Source: Hoeflea_A sp965216535 | GTDB taxonomy: Bacteria; Pseudomonadota; Alphaproteobacteria; Rhizobiales; Rhizobiaceae | NCBI GenBank assembly: GCA_965216535.1 | Contig: OZ244175.1 | Span: forward strand, 7,378,001 to 7,442,000 | Direction: 5' to 3' | Length of the DNA stretch: 64,000 bases | Part shown: positions 35,579-44,689 of the stretch, in pieces | Numbering within the stretch: position 1 is the first letter of the stretch | How the letters are laid out: the number at the start of each line of letters is the position of its first letter | Notes under the pieces: model-generated | Told to the model about the DNA's origin: nothing | What the model saw: the letters and a program-made list of their open reading frames with translations, nothing else | Database searches by the model: none | Made by a program: the position numbers and the translations under genes

Positions 35579-36610
35579 TTGACGACATCAAAGATCAGAA
35601 ACATGGAGGAATTTGCCGAAAGATGCGGCATCTCCAGGCCGACGGTCTCGAAATATTTCCACGACCCAAACAGTGTCAAAGCCTCGACACGCGCCCGCAT
35701 CGAGGAGGCGCTCGAGCGCTACGATTTCCGACCCAACATCTATGCGGTCAACCAGAATCGCCGACTGACCAAGAATATCGGCATCGTCGTGCCCTATCTC
35801 GCGGATCCGTTTTTTGCCGAGATCGCGCGCCGAATTGAACATCATTGCATCGATGCAGGATTTTCGCCGACACTGTTCAGCTCTCACGGCCGCCAGGAGC
35901 AGGAAATCGACATTCTGGACAATCTGCGGTCCATGAAGCCGGCCGGCGTCCTCATGGCACCCCTGGGGAGGGCGTCGGACCGGTCTCGAATCGAAAAATT
36001 CTGCGCGGAAGTTCCGACGGTGCTCTTTGACAGCAACCTGGAAGGGATAGGCCACGCGTTCATTGGGTCGGACAACCCTCAGTTCACTTCGCACATCGTT
36101 CAGTATCTTTGCCGCACCGGCGAACCACCCTGCTACTTTGAAATGAAAACGCCGCCCAATCCCAATACGCGCAAACGGCGTGACGGTTACCTTACAGCCA
36201 TGGCGGAGCTCGACTTGGAGCCCTGCATCATCAGTGTTGAGGGTGAAGGCTGGAAGCTGGAGGATATCGGGTTCCGGGGAAGCCAGCAGGTGATCGAGGA
36301 AAAGCTGCTGAAGACCAATACGGTTCTTTGTACAAACGATCGGCTGGCCATCGGATTTCTATCCGGCTGTTTCAAGAAGGGTTTGCAGGTCGGCATATCG
36401 GAGGGATCCGACATTCGCGTGGCCGGTCTCGACGACCACCCTTTTTCCCGCTTCACCTGCCCTCCATTGACAACCGTTGCTCACGATTACGAAGCAATCT
36501 CCGAAAGGTCCGCCAGGACACTTCTTGCCCTGATCGAGGGTGGAAACCATTCGGAACAGCGTATCGAAAAGCTGTTCGAGGGCAGTCTGGTGATGCGAAC
36601 ATCCGCATAA
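35579..36610 (+). CDS. LacI family transcriptional regulator of the polyol operon
   Basis: 343 residues from a TTG at 35579 (GAAAGGG upstream); an ATG eight codons later is an alternative. The helix-turn-helix MEEFAERCGISRPTVSKYFHDP is followed by a hinge helix and a type I periplasmic-binding-protein fold (NIGIVVPYLADPFF...). The same 14-bp palindrome stands before this gene and before the transporter operon. It therefore most likely represses both until a polyol is bound. Confidence 0.9.
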   Translation: MTTSKIRNMEEFAERCGISRPTVSKYFHDPNSVKASTRARIEEALERYDFRPNIYAVNQNRRLTKNIGIVVPYLADPFFAEIARRIEHHCIDAGFSPTLFSSHGRQEQEIDILDNLRSMKPAGVLMAPLGRASDRSRIEKFCAEVPTVLFDSNLEGIGHAFIGSDNPQFTSHIVQYLCRTGEPPCYFEMKTPPNPNTRKRRDGYLTAMAELDLEPCIISVEGEGWKLEDIGFRGSQQVIEEKLLKTNTVLCTNDRLAIGFLSGCFKKGLQVGISEGSDIRVAGLDDHPFSRFTCPPLTTVAHDYEAISERSARTLLALIEGGNHSEQRIEKLFEGSLVMRTSA

Positions 36611-36613
36611 AAT

Positions 36614-36663
36614 TTTACGCGCGTAAAGTTTTTATTGACACCGCGTATTAGTGCGACTAATCT
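36614..36663 (+). promoter_or_regulatory. operator and promoter of the polyol transport operon
   Basis: The palindrome TTTACGCGCGTAAA at 36614-36627 is identical to the one at 35492-35505. A sigma-70 type promoter follows: TTGACA at 36635-36640, a 17-base spacer, and TAATCT at 36658-36663. The ribosome site of the binding-protein gene is 20-30 bases further down. Confidence 0.8.
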
Positions 36664-36696
36664 CCCTTGCACATCCAAACCAAGGGAGGAATTCGG

Positions 36697-38010
36697 ATGC
36701 TTTCCAAGAAACTGCTTGGCCTATCGACCGCACTTGCGGTTCTCACTGCCTCTGGTGCAGTTGCAGACACGCTGACGATCGCCACCGTCAACAACAACGA
36801 CATGATCGTCATGCAGGGTCTGACCGACGACTTCACCGCCAAGACCGGCCATGACGTCGAGTGGGTAACGCTCGAAGAAAACGTTCTGCGCCAGCGGGTG
36901 ACCACCGATATCACCACCAAGGGCGGTCAGTTCGACATCATGACGATCGGCATGTACGAGACGCCGATCTGGGGAGCCAATGGCTGGCTCGTCGCGCTCG
37001 ACGATCTTCCGGACAGCTACGACGTGGACGACATCCTGCCCGCGATGCGCGCCGGCCTCAGCCATGACGGCACGCTGTACGCTGCGCCGTTCTACGGCGA
37101 AAGCTCGATGGTCCACTATCGCACCGATCTGATGGAAAAAGCCGGCTTGGAGATGCCGAAGGAGCCGACCTGGGAATTCATCCGGGAAGCAGCGGCCGCC
37201 ATGACCGACCGCGACGCCGATATCAACGGTATCTGCATGCGCGGCAAAGCCGGCTGGGGCGAAGGTGGCGCGGGCGTTACCGTGCTCGGCAACTCGTTCG
37301 GAGCCCGCTGGTTCGACGAGGACTGGAATGCCCAGTTCGATCAGCCGGAATGGAAACAGGCGCTCGAATTCTTCGTCGGCATGATGGAGGAGTCCGGCCC
37401 CTCAGGCTATGCGACAAACGGCTTCAACGAAAACCTCTCGCTGTTCCGTCAGGGCAAATGCGGGATGTGGATCGACGCAACCGTTGCTGCAGGCTGGGTG
37501 ACCGGCGAGCGCGGCGGTTCTGGTAGTGAGGTCGACGGCAAGGTCGGCTGGGCGATGGCTCCGAATGCCGGCCTCGGCAAAACCTCCGGCTGGCTTTGGG
37601 CCTGGGCGCTTGCTATTCCGGCCGGCACTCAGAAAACCGATGCTGCCAAGGAGTTCATCAACTGGGCGACGTCCAAGGACTACCAGCAGCTGATCGCAAA
37701 AGAAAAAGGCTGGGCAGACGTTCCGCCCGGAACCCGGACCTCGCTCTATGAGAACCCGGAATACCAGAAGGTGCCGTTCGCGCAGATGACGCTCGACAGC
37801 ATTCTTGCCGCCGATCCGCTGAAACCGACGGTCAAGCCGGTGCCCTATGTCGGCATCCAGTTTGTCGCAATTCCGGAGTTTGCCGGGATCGGAACCGAGG
37901 TTAGCCAAGAGTTCTCGGCTGCCTATGCTGGACAGCAATCGATCGACGAAGCGCTCGCCAAGGCCCAGGCCCTGACGAACGACGCAATGGAAGCCGCAGG
38001 CTACCGTTAA
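36697..38010 (+). CDS. smoE: polyol ABC transporter substrate-binding protein
   Basis: 437 residues from the ATG at 36697, preceded by GGGAGGA; a TTG frame extends to 36667. A Sec signal peptide ends near VADTL (residue 24). The protein has the layout of sorbitol/mannitol binding proteins (TLTIATVNNNDMIVMQGL, then a long two-lobe fold with YAAPFYGESSMVHYRTDLMEKAG). It captures a hexitol in the periplasm for the permeases encoded downstream. A stem-loop after the gene could keep its mRNA more abundant than the permease part. Confidence 0.88.
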   Translation: MLSKKLLGLSTALAVLTASGAVADTLTIATVNNNDMIVMQGLTDDFTAKTGHDVEWVTLEENVLRQRVTTDITTKGGQFDIMTIGMYETPIWGANGWLVALDDLPDSYDVDDILPAMRAGLSHDGTLYAAPFYGESSMVHYRTDLMEKAGLEMPKEPTWEFIREAAAAMTDRDADINGICMRGKAGWGEGGAGVTVLGNSFGARWFDEDWNAQFDQPEWKQALEFFVGMMEESGPSGYATNGFNENLSLFRQGKCGMWIDATVAAGWVTGERGGSGSEVDGKVGWAMAPNAGLGKTSGWLWAWALAIPAGTQKTDAAKEFINWATSKDYQQLIAKEKGWADVPPGTRTSLYENPEYQKVPFAQMTLDSILAADPLKPTVKPVPYVGIQFVAIPEFAGIGTEVSQEFSAAYAGQQSIDEALAKAQALTNDAMEAAGYR

Positions 38011-38019
38011 TTCCTCCCC

Positions 38020-38050
38020 GGCCAAGGAGCGGCGACTGCCGCCCTTGGCC
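38020..38050 (+). terminator. stem-loop between binding-protein and permease genes
   Basis: GGCCAAGG (38020-38027) pairs with CCTTGGCC (38043-38050), and GCGGC (38029-38033) with GCCGC (38038-38042), leaving a single bulged A. No T run follows. Such hairpins after binding-protein genes typically stop or slow 3' decay and some read-through, giving more binding protein than permease. Confidence 0.6.
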
Positions 38051-38117
38051 TCCCCCTGATACGCTATGATTTTCTAAATGGCGCACGCGAGTCCGCCAAC
38101 AGAGGAGGTGCGTTCAA

Positions 38118-38996
38118 ATGGCAACCCGGCATTCCCGCTCAGCCGCACGATTCATGATGGCACCAGCAGTGTTTTTACTCCTGGTCTGGATGTTGGTGCC
38201 GCTCTCGATGACGCTCTTCTTCTCATTCAAGAAATATCTGCCACTGCGCGGCGACGATATTTCACAGGGCCTCGACTGGGTCGGATTCTCGAACTACATC
38301 CGCTTTGTCGGCTCCAGTTCCTTCTGGCCAAGCGTCTACACGACACTGATCATTGTCGGCGGCGTCCTGGTCATAACCCTGGTTCTCGGCGTCCTGCTTT
38401 CCATGTTGCTTGACCAGCCAATCTGGGGCCAGGGTTTCGTACGGATCCTGATTATCTCGCCGTTCTTCGTCATGCCCACGGTTTCGGGCCTGGTGTGGAA
38501 AAACATGTTCATGGATCCGGTGAACGGCATTCTCGCCCATCTCTGGAAGTTCTTCGGGGCGACTCCGGTCGAATGGCTAAGCCAGGCCTCACTGCCATCG
38601 TTGATCATGATTATCAGCTGGCAATGGCTGCCCTTCGCGACGCTCATTTTGCTGACGGCCATTCAATCGCTCGACAGCGAGCAACTGGAAGCCTCCGAAA
38701 TGGACGGAGCGCCGCCGCTGAAGCGCTTCTGGTTCATCATTCTGCCGCATCTCAGCCGGGCGATCACCGTGGTGATCCTGATCCAGACGATCTTCCTGCT
38801 GTCGGTCTTTGCAGAGATTTTCGTCACCACCGGTGGTGCGTTCGGCACGAAGACGCTGACCTACCTGATTTACCAGCGCGTTCTTGAAAGTCAGAACGTC
38901 GGACTTGGATCAGCCGGTGGTGTCTACGCCATCATCCTCGCCAATATCGTTGCGATCTTCCTGATGCGCATCGTCGGCAAAAATCTCGACGCGTAA
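38118..38996 (+). CDS. smoF: polyol ABC transporter permease
   Basis: 292 residues with six predicted helices and the ABC permease EAA loop (EASEMDGAPPLKRFWFIILPHL) near residue 192. Family of MalF-like sugar permeases. The downstream permease gene follows after 14 bases, and the two would form the membrane channel of the hexitol transporter. Confidence 0.9.
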   Translation: MATRHSRSAARFMMAPAVFLLLVWMLVPLSMTLFFSFKKYLPLRGDDISQGLDWVGFSNYIRFVGSSSFWPSVYTTLIIVGGVLVITLVLGVLLSMLLDQPIWGQGFVRILIISPFFVMPTVSGLVWKNMFMDPVNGILAHLWKFFGATPVEWLSQASLPSLIMIISWQWLPFATLILLTAIQSLDSEQLEASEMDGAPPLKRFWFIILPHLSRAITVVILIQTIFLLSVFAEIFVTTGGAFGTKTLTYLIYQRVLESQNVGLGSAGGVYAIILANIVAIFLMRIVGKNLDA

Positions 38997-39010
38997 GGAG
39001 GTAATTTCAG

Positions 39011-39841
39011 ATGGCACGTTCTGTTACCCCCCGCCGAAAGTTGATCAACACCACCGCCGCCTGGGTGGTGGGACTGCTGATCTTCTTCCCGATCCTGTGG
39101 ACGATTCTGACCAGTTTCAAGACAGAGGCACAGGCGATCGCGGATCCGCCACTGTTCCTGTTCTTCGACTGGACCCTCGAAAACTATTCGATCGTGCAGG
39201 AGCGCTCCGACTACATGCGGTTCCTGTGGAACTCGATCATCATCGCCGGCGGCTCGACGCTGCTGGGCACGATTATCGCGATCCCCGCAGCATGGTCGAT
39301 GGCATTTGTTCCATCGAAGCGGACCAAGGACATCCTGCTGTGGATGCTGTCGACCAAGATGCTGCCGGCAGTCGGCGTGCTCTATCCGATCTATCTCCTG
39401 TTCATTCGGCTGGGGCTTCTCGATACGCGCTTTGGTCTGGTCATCGTTCTGATGCTGATCAATCTGCCGATCATCATCTGGATGCTCTACACCTATTTCC
39501 GGGAGATTCCGGGCGAGATCCTCGAGGCGGCACGCATGGATGGAGCAAGTCTGCGCGACGAAATCCTCTATGTCCTGACACCGATGGCGCTTCCGGGGAT
39601 TGCCTCCACGGTTCTGTTGAATGTCATCCTGGCCTGGAACGAAGCGTTCTGGACCCTGAACCTGACCGCTGCCAATGCAGCACCGCTAACCGCCTTCATT
39701 GCCAGTTACTCCAGTCCTGAAGGCCTGTTTTTCGCAAAACTGAGCGCGGCGTCGACCATGGCGATCGCACCAATCCTGATCCTTGGCTGGTTCAGCCAGA
39801 AGCAACTCGTACGCGGCCTGACCTTCGGCGCGGTAAAGTGA
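39011..39841 (+). CDS. smoG: polyol ABC transporter permease
   Basis: 276 residues, MalG-like, six predicted helices and the EAA loop EAARMDGASLRDEILYVLTPMALPG near residue 173. GGAGG stands before the ATG. It pairs with the preceding permease and is followed after nine bases by the ATPase gene. Confidence 0.9.
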   Translation: MARSVTPRRKLINTTAAWVVGLLIFFPILWTILTSFKTEAQAIADPPLFLFFDWTLENYSIVQERSDYMRFLWNSIIIAGGSTLLGTIIAIPAAWSMAFVPSKRTKDILLWMLSTKMLPAVGVLYPIYLLFIRLGLLDTRFGLVIVLMLINLPIIIWMLYTYFREIPGEILEAARMDGASLRDEILYVLTPMALPGIASTVLLNVILAWNEAFWTLNLTAANAAPLTAFIASYSSPEGLFFAKLSAASTMAIAPILILGWFSQKQLVRGLTFGAVK

Positions 39842-39850
39842 GGAAAGATC

Positions 39851-40855
39851 ATGGGACGCATAGTTCTCGACAAAGTCAGCAAGAGTTTCGGAGCAACCGA
39901 GGTCATTCCACCGCTTGACCTGGTCATTGAAGATGGCGAATTTGCCGTGTTCGTCGGTCCCTCGGGATGCGGAAAGTCGACCTTGCTTCGGTTGATTGCC
40001 GGTCTGGAAGATGTCTCCGGCGGCAAAATCGAAATCGACGGCATGGACGCGACCGTCATCCCACCTGCCAAACGCGGCCTGGCGATGGTGTTCCAGTCCT
40101 ACGCGCTCTACCCGCATATGTCGGTTCGCAAGAACATTGCGTTCCCGCTGCGGATGGCCAAGCTTGATCAGGCCGAGCAGGATCGCCGTGTGGAGCAGGC
40201 AGCCGCGGCACTCAATCTGACGGAATATCTCGACCGGAAGCCGGGGCAGCTGTCCGGCGGTCAGCGGCAGCGCGTTGCCATTGGCCGGGCCATCGTTCGA
40301 GAGCCCGCGGCATTCCTCTTTGACGAACCGCTGTCGAACCTTGACGCAGCACTGCGGGTCGGCATGCGGATCGAAATCAGCGAAATGCACACGCGGCTCG
40401 AAACAACGATGATCTACGTGACCCACGACCAGGTTGAAGCGATGACGATGGCGGACAAGATCGTCGTTCTGCGGGCCGGACATATCGAGCAGGTAGGATC
40501 ACCGCTGGACCTCTATCGCAAGCCCCGCAACCTGTTCGTTGCCGGCTTCATCGGCTCTCCCAAAATGAATTTCATTGAAGGCGAGGCGGCAGCCAAACAC
40601 AATGCGCCTACGATCGGCGTCCGCCCCGAACACATTGCCGTTTCAAACGAAGAAGGCGAGTGGACCGGTACGGTCGGCGTGTCCGAGCACCTGGGATCCG
40701 ATACTTTCTTTCACATCCATGAAACGGGCCTGGCGGAAACCATCACCGTCAGAGCCGACGGAGAAGTCAGTTTCCGCCACGGCGACCGCATTCATCTCAC
40801 CCCGCGCGCCGATCAGATTCACAAGTTTGACAGCAACGGACTGCGGATCGAATGA
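39851..40855 (+). CDS. smoK: polyol ABC transporter ATP-binding protein (UgpC/MalK type)
   Basis: 334 residues. Walker A GPSGCGKST (near residue 38), Q-loop, signature LSGGQRQRVAIGRA (near residue 135), Walker B with FLFDEPLSNLDA, and the H-loop TMIYVTHDQVEA. A C-terminal OB-like regulatory domain follows, of the MalK/UgpC kind. Energises import of the hexitol. It overlaps the next gene by four bases. Confidence 0.95.
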   Translation: MGRIVLDKVSKSFGATEVIPPLDLVIEDGEFAVFVGPSGCGKSTLLRLIAGLEDVSGGKIEIDGMDATVIPPAKRGLAMVFQSYALYPHMSVRKNIAFPLRMAKLDQAEQDRRVEQAAAALNLTEYLDRKPGQLSGGQRQRVAIGRAIVREPAAFLFDEPLSNLDAALRVGMRIEISEMHTRLETTMIYVTHDQVEAMTMADKIVVLRAGHIEQVGSPLDLYRKPRNLFVAGFIGSPKMNFIEGEAAAKHNAPTIGVRPEHIAVSNEEGEWTGTVGVSEHLGSDTFFHIHETGLAETITVRADGEVSFRHGDRIHLTPRADQIHKFDSNGLRIE

Positions 40856-41625
40856 GCCGTCTGGCCGGGAAAACAGCCCTCGTTACCGGCGCGGCGCGCG
40901 GCATCGGGTATGCGTTTTCGCAGGCCTATGTCAACGAGGGTGCGTCTGTTGCGGTCGCGGATATCGATATCTCACGTGCGCGCCAGGCGGCCGAGAAAAT
41001 CGGTGAAAATGCAATAGCCGTAGAGATGGACGTGACCTCTCAGGCAAGCATCGAGACTGCGGTCAAACAGACGATTGGAACGCTGGGCCGGATCGACATT
41101 GTGGTCAACAACGCAGCGCTGTTCACGGCCGCACCGATCACGGAAATCGCACGCGACGACTTCGCACGGGTGTTCGAAGTCAACGTTGCGGGCACACTGT
41201 TCACGCTGCAGGCGGTTGCGCGCCACATGATCGAACGCGGCGGCGGCGGCAAGATCATCAACATGGCCAGCCAGGCCGGCAGGCGCGGAGAACCACTGGT
41301 CGGCGTCTATTGTGCGTCAAAGGCCGCCGTTATTTCCTTGACCCAATCCGCAGGGCTGAACCTGATCAGACACGGCATCAACGTCAACGCCATTTCGCCG
41401 GGCGTGGTTGATGGAGAGCATTGGGATGGTGTCGACGCATTCTTTGCAAAGTACGAAAACAAGGCTCCCGGCCAGAAAAAGCGGGAGGTCGGTGCAGCCG
41501 TGCCATTCGGGCGCATGGGCGAGGCTGAAGACCTGACCGGTATGGCCGTCTTTCTGGCCAGCAAAGAGGCCGACTACATTGTGGCGCAAACCTATAACGT
41601 CGATGGCGGCCAATGGATGAGTTGA
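40852..41625 (+). CDS. smoS: L-iditol 2-dehydrogenase / sorbitol dehydrogenase (SDR type)
   Basis: 257 residues. Classical SDR with TGAARGIG near the N terminus, NNAA, catalytic Ser in MASQAG, and the YCASK motif. The insert from DGEHWDGVDAFFAKYENK and the C terminus YNVDGGQWMS match sorbitol dehydrogenases (SmoS/PolS), which oxidise sorbitol to fructose with NAD. Its ATG lies inside the stop of the ATPase gene (ATGA) and it overlaps the mannitol dehydrogenase start by 13 bases, a tight operon. Confidence 0.92.
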   Translation: MSRLAGKTALVTGAARGIGYAFSQAYVNEGASVAVADIDISRARQAAEKIGENAIAVEMDVTSQASIETAVKQTIGTLGRIDIVVNNAALFTAAPITEIARDDFARVFEVNVAGTLFTLQAVARHMIERGGGGKIINMASQAGRRGEPLVGVYCASKAAVISLTQSAGLNLIRHGINVNAISPGVVDGEHWDGVDAFFAKYENKAPGQKKREVGAAVPFGRMGEAEDLTGMAVFLASKEADYIVAQTYNVDGGQWMS

Positions 41626-43097
41626 TCCCACTATCCGATGCCAACCTGGGAAGGCTCTCCGAAAAGGTCCGTGTGCCCGGCTACGATCGTGGAAAACTCA
41701 CTGCCGGGATCGTTCATATCGGACTGGGCAATTTTCACCGCGCCCATCAGGCCTGGTATCTGCACCGCTTGATGGATCAGGGCCTCAGCCATGATTGGGC
41801 CATCGTTGGTGCGGGCGTGCGGCCCCCGGACGCAGCCCAGCGCTCCAGGCTGGTGGGGCAGGATTGCCTGACGTCCCTGATCGAATTGGACCCCGCGGGA
41901 AAATCGGCCGAGATCATCGGATCCATGATTGAGTATGTCCCGGTTGAAGACAGCAACGCCGCGTTGATCGCACGGATGGCTGAGCCCGACATCCGTATCG
42001 TGTCGCTAACCGTGACCGAAGGTGGCTACTACCTGGACCCGGCCAGTGGCGGATTTGAAGCCTCGCATGCGGATGTCGTGCATGACGCTCAAAATCCGAC
42101 GGAGCCACGCACCGCCTTCGGCGCCATGATCGCTGCCCTGCGTCTGCGTCGGGAGCGCGGGCATGGTCCCTTGACCGGCCAGAGTTGCGACAACCTGCCG
42201 GGCAATGGCGATATCTTGCGGCGCACGATAACGTCGCTTGCCCGCCTGTCGGATCCGTCGCTGGCTGACTGGATTGATCAAAATTGCAGCTTCCCCAATT
42301 CAATGGTCGATTGCATCGTACCGGCGACCGGAGACAAGGAAATCGCCCTGGCGCGTTCCTTCGGGATCGATGATGCGTCCCCCGTCACGCATGAGAATTT
42401 TCGCCAATGGGTAACGCAGGATGATTTTTGCGCCGGCCGTCCCCAGTGGGAAAAGGTCGGGGTCACGTTTTCGAGCGCAGTGGAAGAGTATGAAGCGCTC
42501 AAGCTGCGCATTCTCAATGGCGGTCACCAGATCATTTCCATGCCGGGCGAATTGCTCGGTCTTGGAACGATCGCCGACGTCATGGCCAATTCACTCATTC
42601 GGCAATTGTTCAAGAAAGTGATCGCTGACGAAGTCGCTCCCCACATCAAACCTGTGCCGGGTTTGACCCCCAGCCGGTACTTCGATTTGATCGAAAGCCG
42701 GTTTTCCAACGGCGAAATCGAGGATACGACGAGACGCGTGGCGTTTGATGGATCAAGCCGCCAACCCGGGTTTCTCATCCCTTCCCTCAGGGACTGCCTG
42801 GAGAAAGGCATGCCCGTCGATGGCCTGGCGCTGTCGACCGCGATGTGGTGCAAATACTGCGAAGGGCGACGCGAGGACGGCCGTTCGATTGAGCCCAATG
42901 ATCCCCACTGGTCCACGCTCAATCCCGTCGCGCTGGCCGCCGAAAGCAACCCGGTCCGGTGGCTTCAACAGCGCCAGTACTACGGCGATCTCAGCGACAA
43001 CGAACTGTTCGTCGACACCTTCGCCCGTTGGCATCGATTGCTGTCGGATGATGGCGTTGAGAGTGCGATCTCCGCTTATCTTTCCAGTCCCGCTTGA
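41613..43097 (+). CDS. mtlK: mannitol dehydrogenase family protein
   Basis: 494 residues, the usual length of mannitol 2-dehydrogenase. The NAD site GLGNFHRAHQAWYLH is at residues 34-48 and the catalytic Lys sits in KLRILNGGHQ near residue 294. It oxidises D-mannitol, D-arabitol or related polyols to ketoses. Last gene of the polyol operon; both dehydrogenases feed fructose-type ketoses into metabolism. No fructokinase is seen in the window. Confidence 0.93.
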   Translation: MDELIPLSDANLGRLSEKVRVPGYDRGKLTAGIVHIGLGNFHRAHQAWYLHRLMDQGLSHDWAIVGAGVRPPDAAQRSRLVGQDCLTSLIELDPAGKSAEIIGSMIEYVPVEDSNAALIARMAEPDIRIVSLTVTEGGYYLDPASGGFEASHADVVHDAQNPTEPRTAFGAMIAALRLRRERGHGPLTGQSCDNLPGNGDILRRTITSLARLSDPSLADWIDQNCSFPNSMVDCIVPATGDKEIALARSFGIDDASPVTHENFRQWVTQDDFCAGRPQWEKVGVTFSSAVEEYEALKLRILNGGHQIISMPGELLGLGTIADVMANSLIRQLFKKVIADEVAPHIKPVPGLTPSRYFDLIESRFSNGEIEDTTRRVAFDGSSRQPGFLIPSLRDCLEKGMPVDGLALSTAMWCKYCEGRREDGRSIEPNDPHWSTLNPVALAAESNPVRWLQQRQYYGDLSDNELFVDTFARWHRLLSDDGVESAISAYLSSPA

Positions 43098-43157
43098 TTT
43101 TTAACGATCGAAGGGGCTGTTCGAGTACCTATCCGCCAACCTCGCCGTTGCAGATCG

Positions 43158-43730
43158 TCAATCGCCACCCGTCACTCTCAGCACGGAAACCCGCAGGGTC
43201 GCCAGCAACGCGAGAAGGTGGTTTCGATTGGTAGCCCCATACTTTGCCGATGTGGCCGTACGTTGGATGAAATCGGCGAGTTGCGGGACGGTCAGGCCAT
43301 TCGTTTCGATTTCGGCCTCAAAAGGTTCCAGAATGCGGCAGATGATCTCGATGTTCCGTTTGGCACCGGCCTCGAGCTCATTCTGACTGGAGGCATTGAA
43401 CCCCGCGACGATATCTTCCGCATTCGGGGATGAATGCATCAGGTCGTAGTGCTCCACCGCAATATGCTTGAAGACAACATCCAAACGGGCGCCCAGACTT
43501 TCCGCCCTTGTTAGACCCGATTCAATATCCGCAACGACCTTGTCGGCCAGCAGCCGGATAGTCCCCTGCAGCACGGCATCCTTGTTCGCGAAGGCCTTGT
43601 AGAGGGTCTGTCGAGACAGGCCTGCCTCTGCGGCAATATCATTCATGCTTGTCCGCTTGACCCCATAGCGCAGAAACAGGCGGATCGCCGCGTCGATTAT
43701 GTGCTGGTCGCGATTTTTCATATGCGACAT
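43158..43730 (-). CDS. TetR/AcrR family transcriptional regulator
   Basis: 190 residues counted from the ATG at 43730 (MSHMKNRDQHII); another ATG is at 43721 and the frame is open to 43769. The distal start is unlikely because it would put the operator dyad inside the gene. The DNA-binding helix-turn-helix MNDIAAEAGLSRQTLYKAFANKD is near the N terminus, with a ligand-binding helical domain behind it. It is divergent from an SDR gene and overlooks a nested palindrome, so it most likely represses itself and the SDR operon. Confidence 0.88.
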   Translation of the reverse strand: MSHMKNRDQHIIDAAIRLFLRYGVKRTSMNDIAAEAGLSRQTLYKAFANKDAVLQGTIRLLADKVVADIESGLTRAESLGARLDVVFKHIAVEHYDLMHSSPNAEDIVAGFNASSQNELEAGAKRNIEIICRILEPFEAEIETNGLTVPQLADFIQRTATSAKYGATNRNHLLALLATLRVSVLRVTGGD

Positions 43731-43732
43731 GT

Positions 43733-43782
43733 TGACAAATAACGGCTGATTGTCAATATTGACATTCATACGCTATTTGTCA
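43733..43782. promoter_or_regulatory. large nested dyad, probable TetR-type operator
   Basis: A 50-bp dyad centred at 43757.5. The core TGTCAATATTGACA (43751-43764) is a perfect palindrome, and TGACAAATA (43733-43741) pairs with TATTTGTCA (43774-43782) around the same centre. It can also be read as two adjacent TGACA-N13-TGTCA sites. It lies between the divergent TetR and SDR genes. Confidence 0.75.
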
Positions 43783-43802
43783 CTTTTGTATGGAGCCAAA
43801 CC

Positions 43803-44678
43803 ATGCACCTCCAGAAGACCGCTATCGTAACCGGCGCGAACAACGGGATCGGATTTGAAACGGCAGTCGGAATGGCGAAGGCCGGATTTCATGTGATCAT
43901 GGCCTGTCGCAGCCACCAGAAGGCGGAGGCAGCCAAGGCCGGTATCATCGAGCGTGTGCCCGGGGCGTCGCTCGATATTATTCTCCTGGACCTGAGTGAT
44001 CTGGCTTCGGTTCGCGCCTTTGTCGATGTGTTTCGCGCCCGCTATTCGACACTGGACGTGCTGATCAACAACGCCGGCATTCTGCTCTATTCACCGCAGA
44101 CCAACGATGCAGGCGTGGAAGCGCAGTACTTCACCAATCACCTCGGACACTTCCTTCTGACTGCGCTGCTGATCGACCTGATTCCGGACAATCCCGCATC
44201 GCGGATCGTCGCCCTGTCGAGCATTGCCCACAAAAGCGCCGGCATCCATTTCGATGACCTGACCTGCGGAGGCGACAGCCTTGCTGCCTACGGGCAGTCC
44301 AAGCTTGCCTGTCTTCTCTTCGGCGACGAGTTGAACCGTCGCCTGCAGGCAGAAGGCAAAGCGATCAAGGCACTTTCGGTGCATCCGGGCGGTTCCGATT
44401 CCGGCCTCTTCAATGACCTGGAGGAATCGCAACGCCAAGCAATGAAGAAGCAGGTTGAGCAATTGCTGCATTCCAACGCGGACGCGGCCAAACCCACTCT
44501 CCTCGCAGCCTTGTCTCCAGACGTTGACGGCGGGGATTACTACGGCCCGACCGGTCCGGAAGAAATGAGCGGCCCAACCGGCCCCGCAAACCGCAATCCG
44601 ATCTGTGACGATCAAGTAGTCGCGACTCGGCTGTGGCAGCTCTCCGAAGAGATGACCAACCAGCGTTTTTCGATCTGA
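43803..44678 (+). CDS. SDR family oxidoreductase
   Basis: 291 residues. N-terminal TGANNGIG dinucleotide site, NNAGIL, the Ser in ALSSIAHKS, and YGQSKLACLLF as the YxxxK catalytic motif. The length and C terminus resemble retinol-dehydrogenase-like short-chain reductases (PRK06197 type). A TGGAG ribosome site precedes the ATG. First gene of a three-gene unit with a membrane protein and an SRPBCC protein, under a TetR-type operator. Confidence 0.9.
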   Translation: MHLQKTAIVTGANNGIGFETAVGMAKAGFHVIMACRSHQKAEAAKAGIIERVPGASLDIILLDLSDLASVRAFVDVFRARYSTLDVLINNAGILLYSPQTNDAGVEAQYFTNHLGHFLLTALLIDLIPDNPASRIVALSSIAHKSAGIHFDDLTCGGDSLAAYGQSKLACLLFGDELNRRLQAEGKAIKALSVHPGGSDSGLFNDLEESQRQAMKKQVEQLLHSNADAAKPTLLAALSPDVDGGDYYGPTGPEEMSGPTGPANRNPICDDQVVATRLWQLSEEMTNQRFSI

Positions 44679-44689
44679 AGGGCGGGGCA

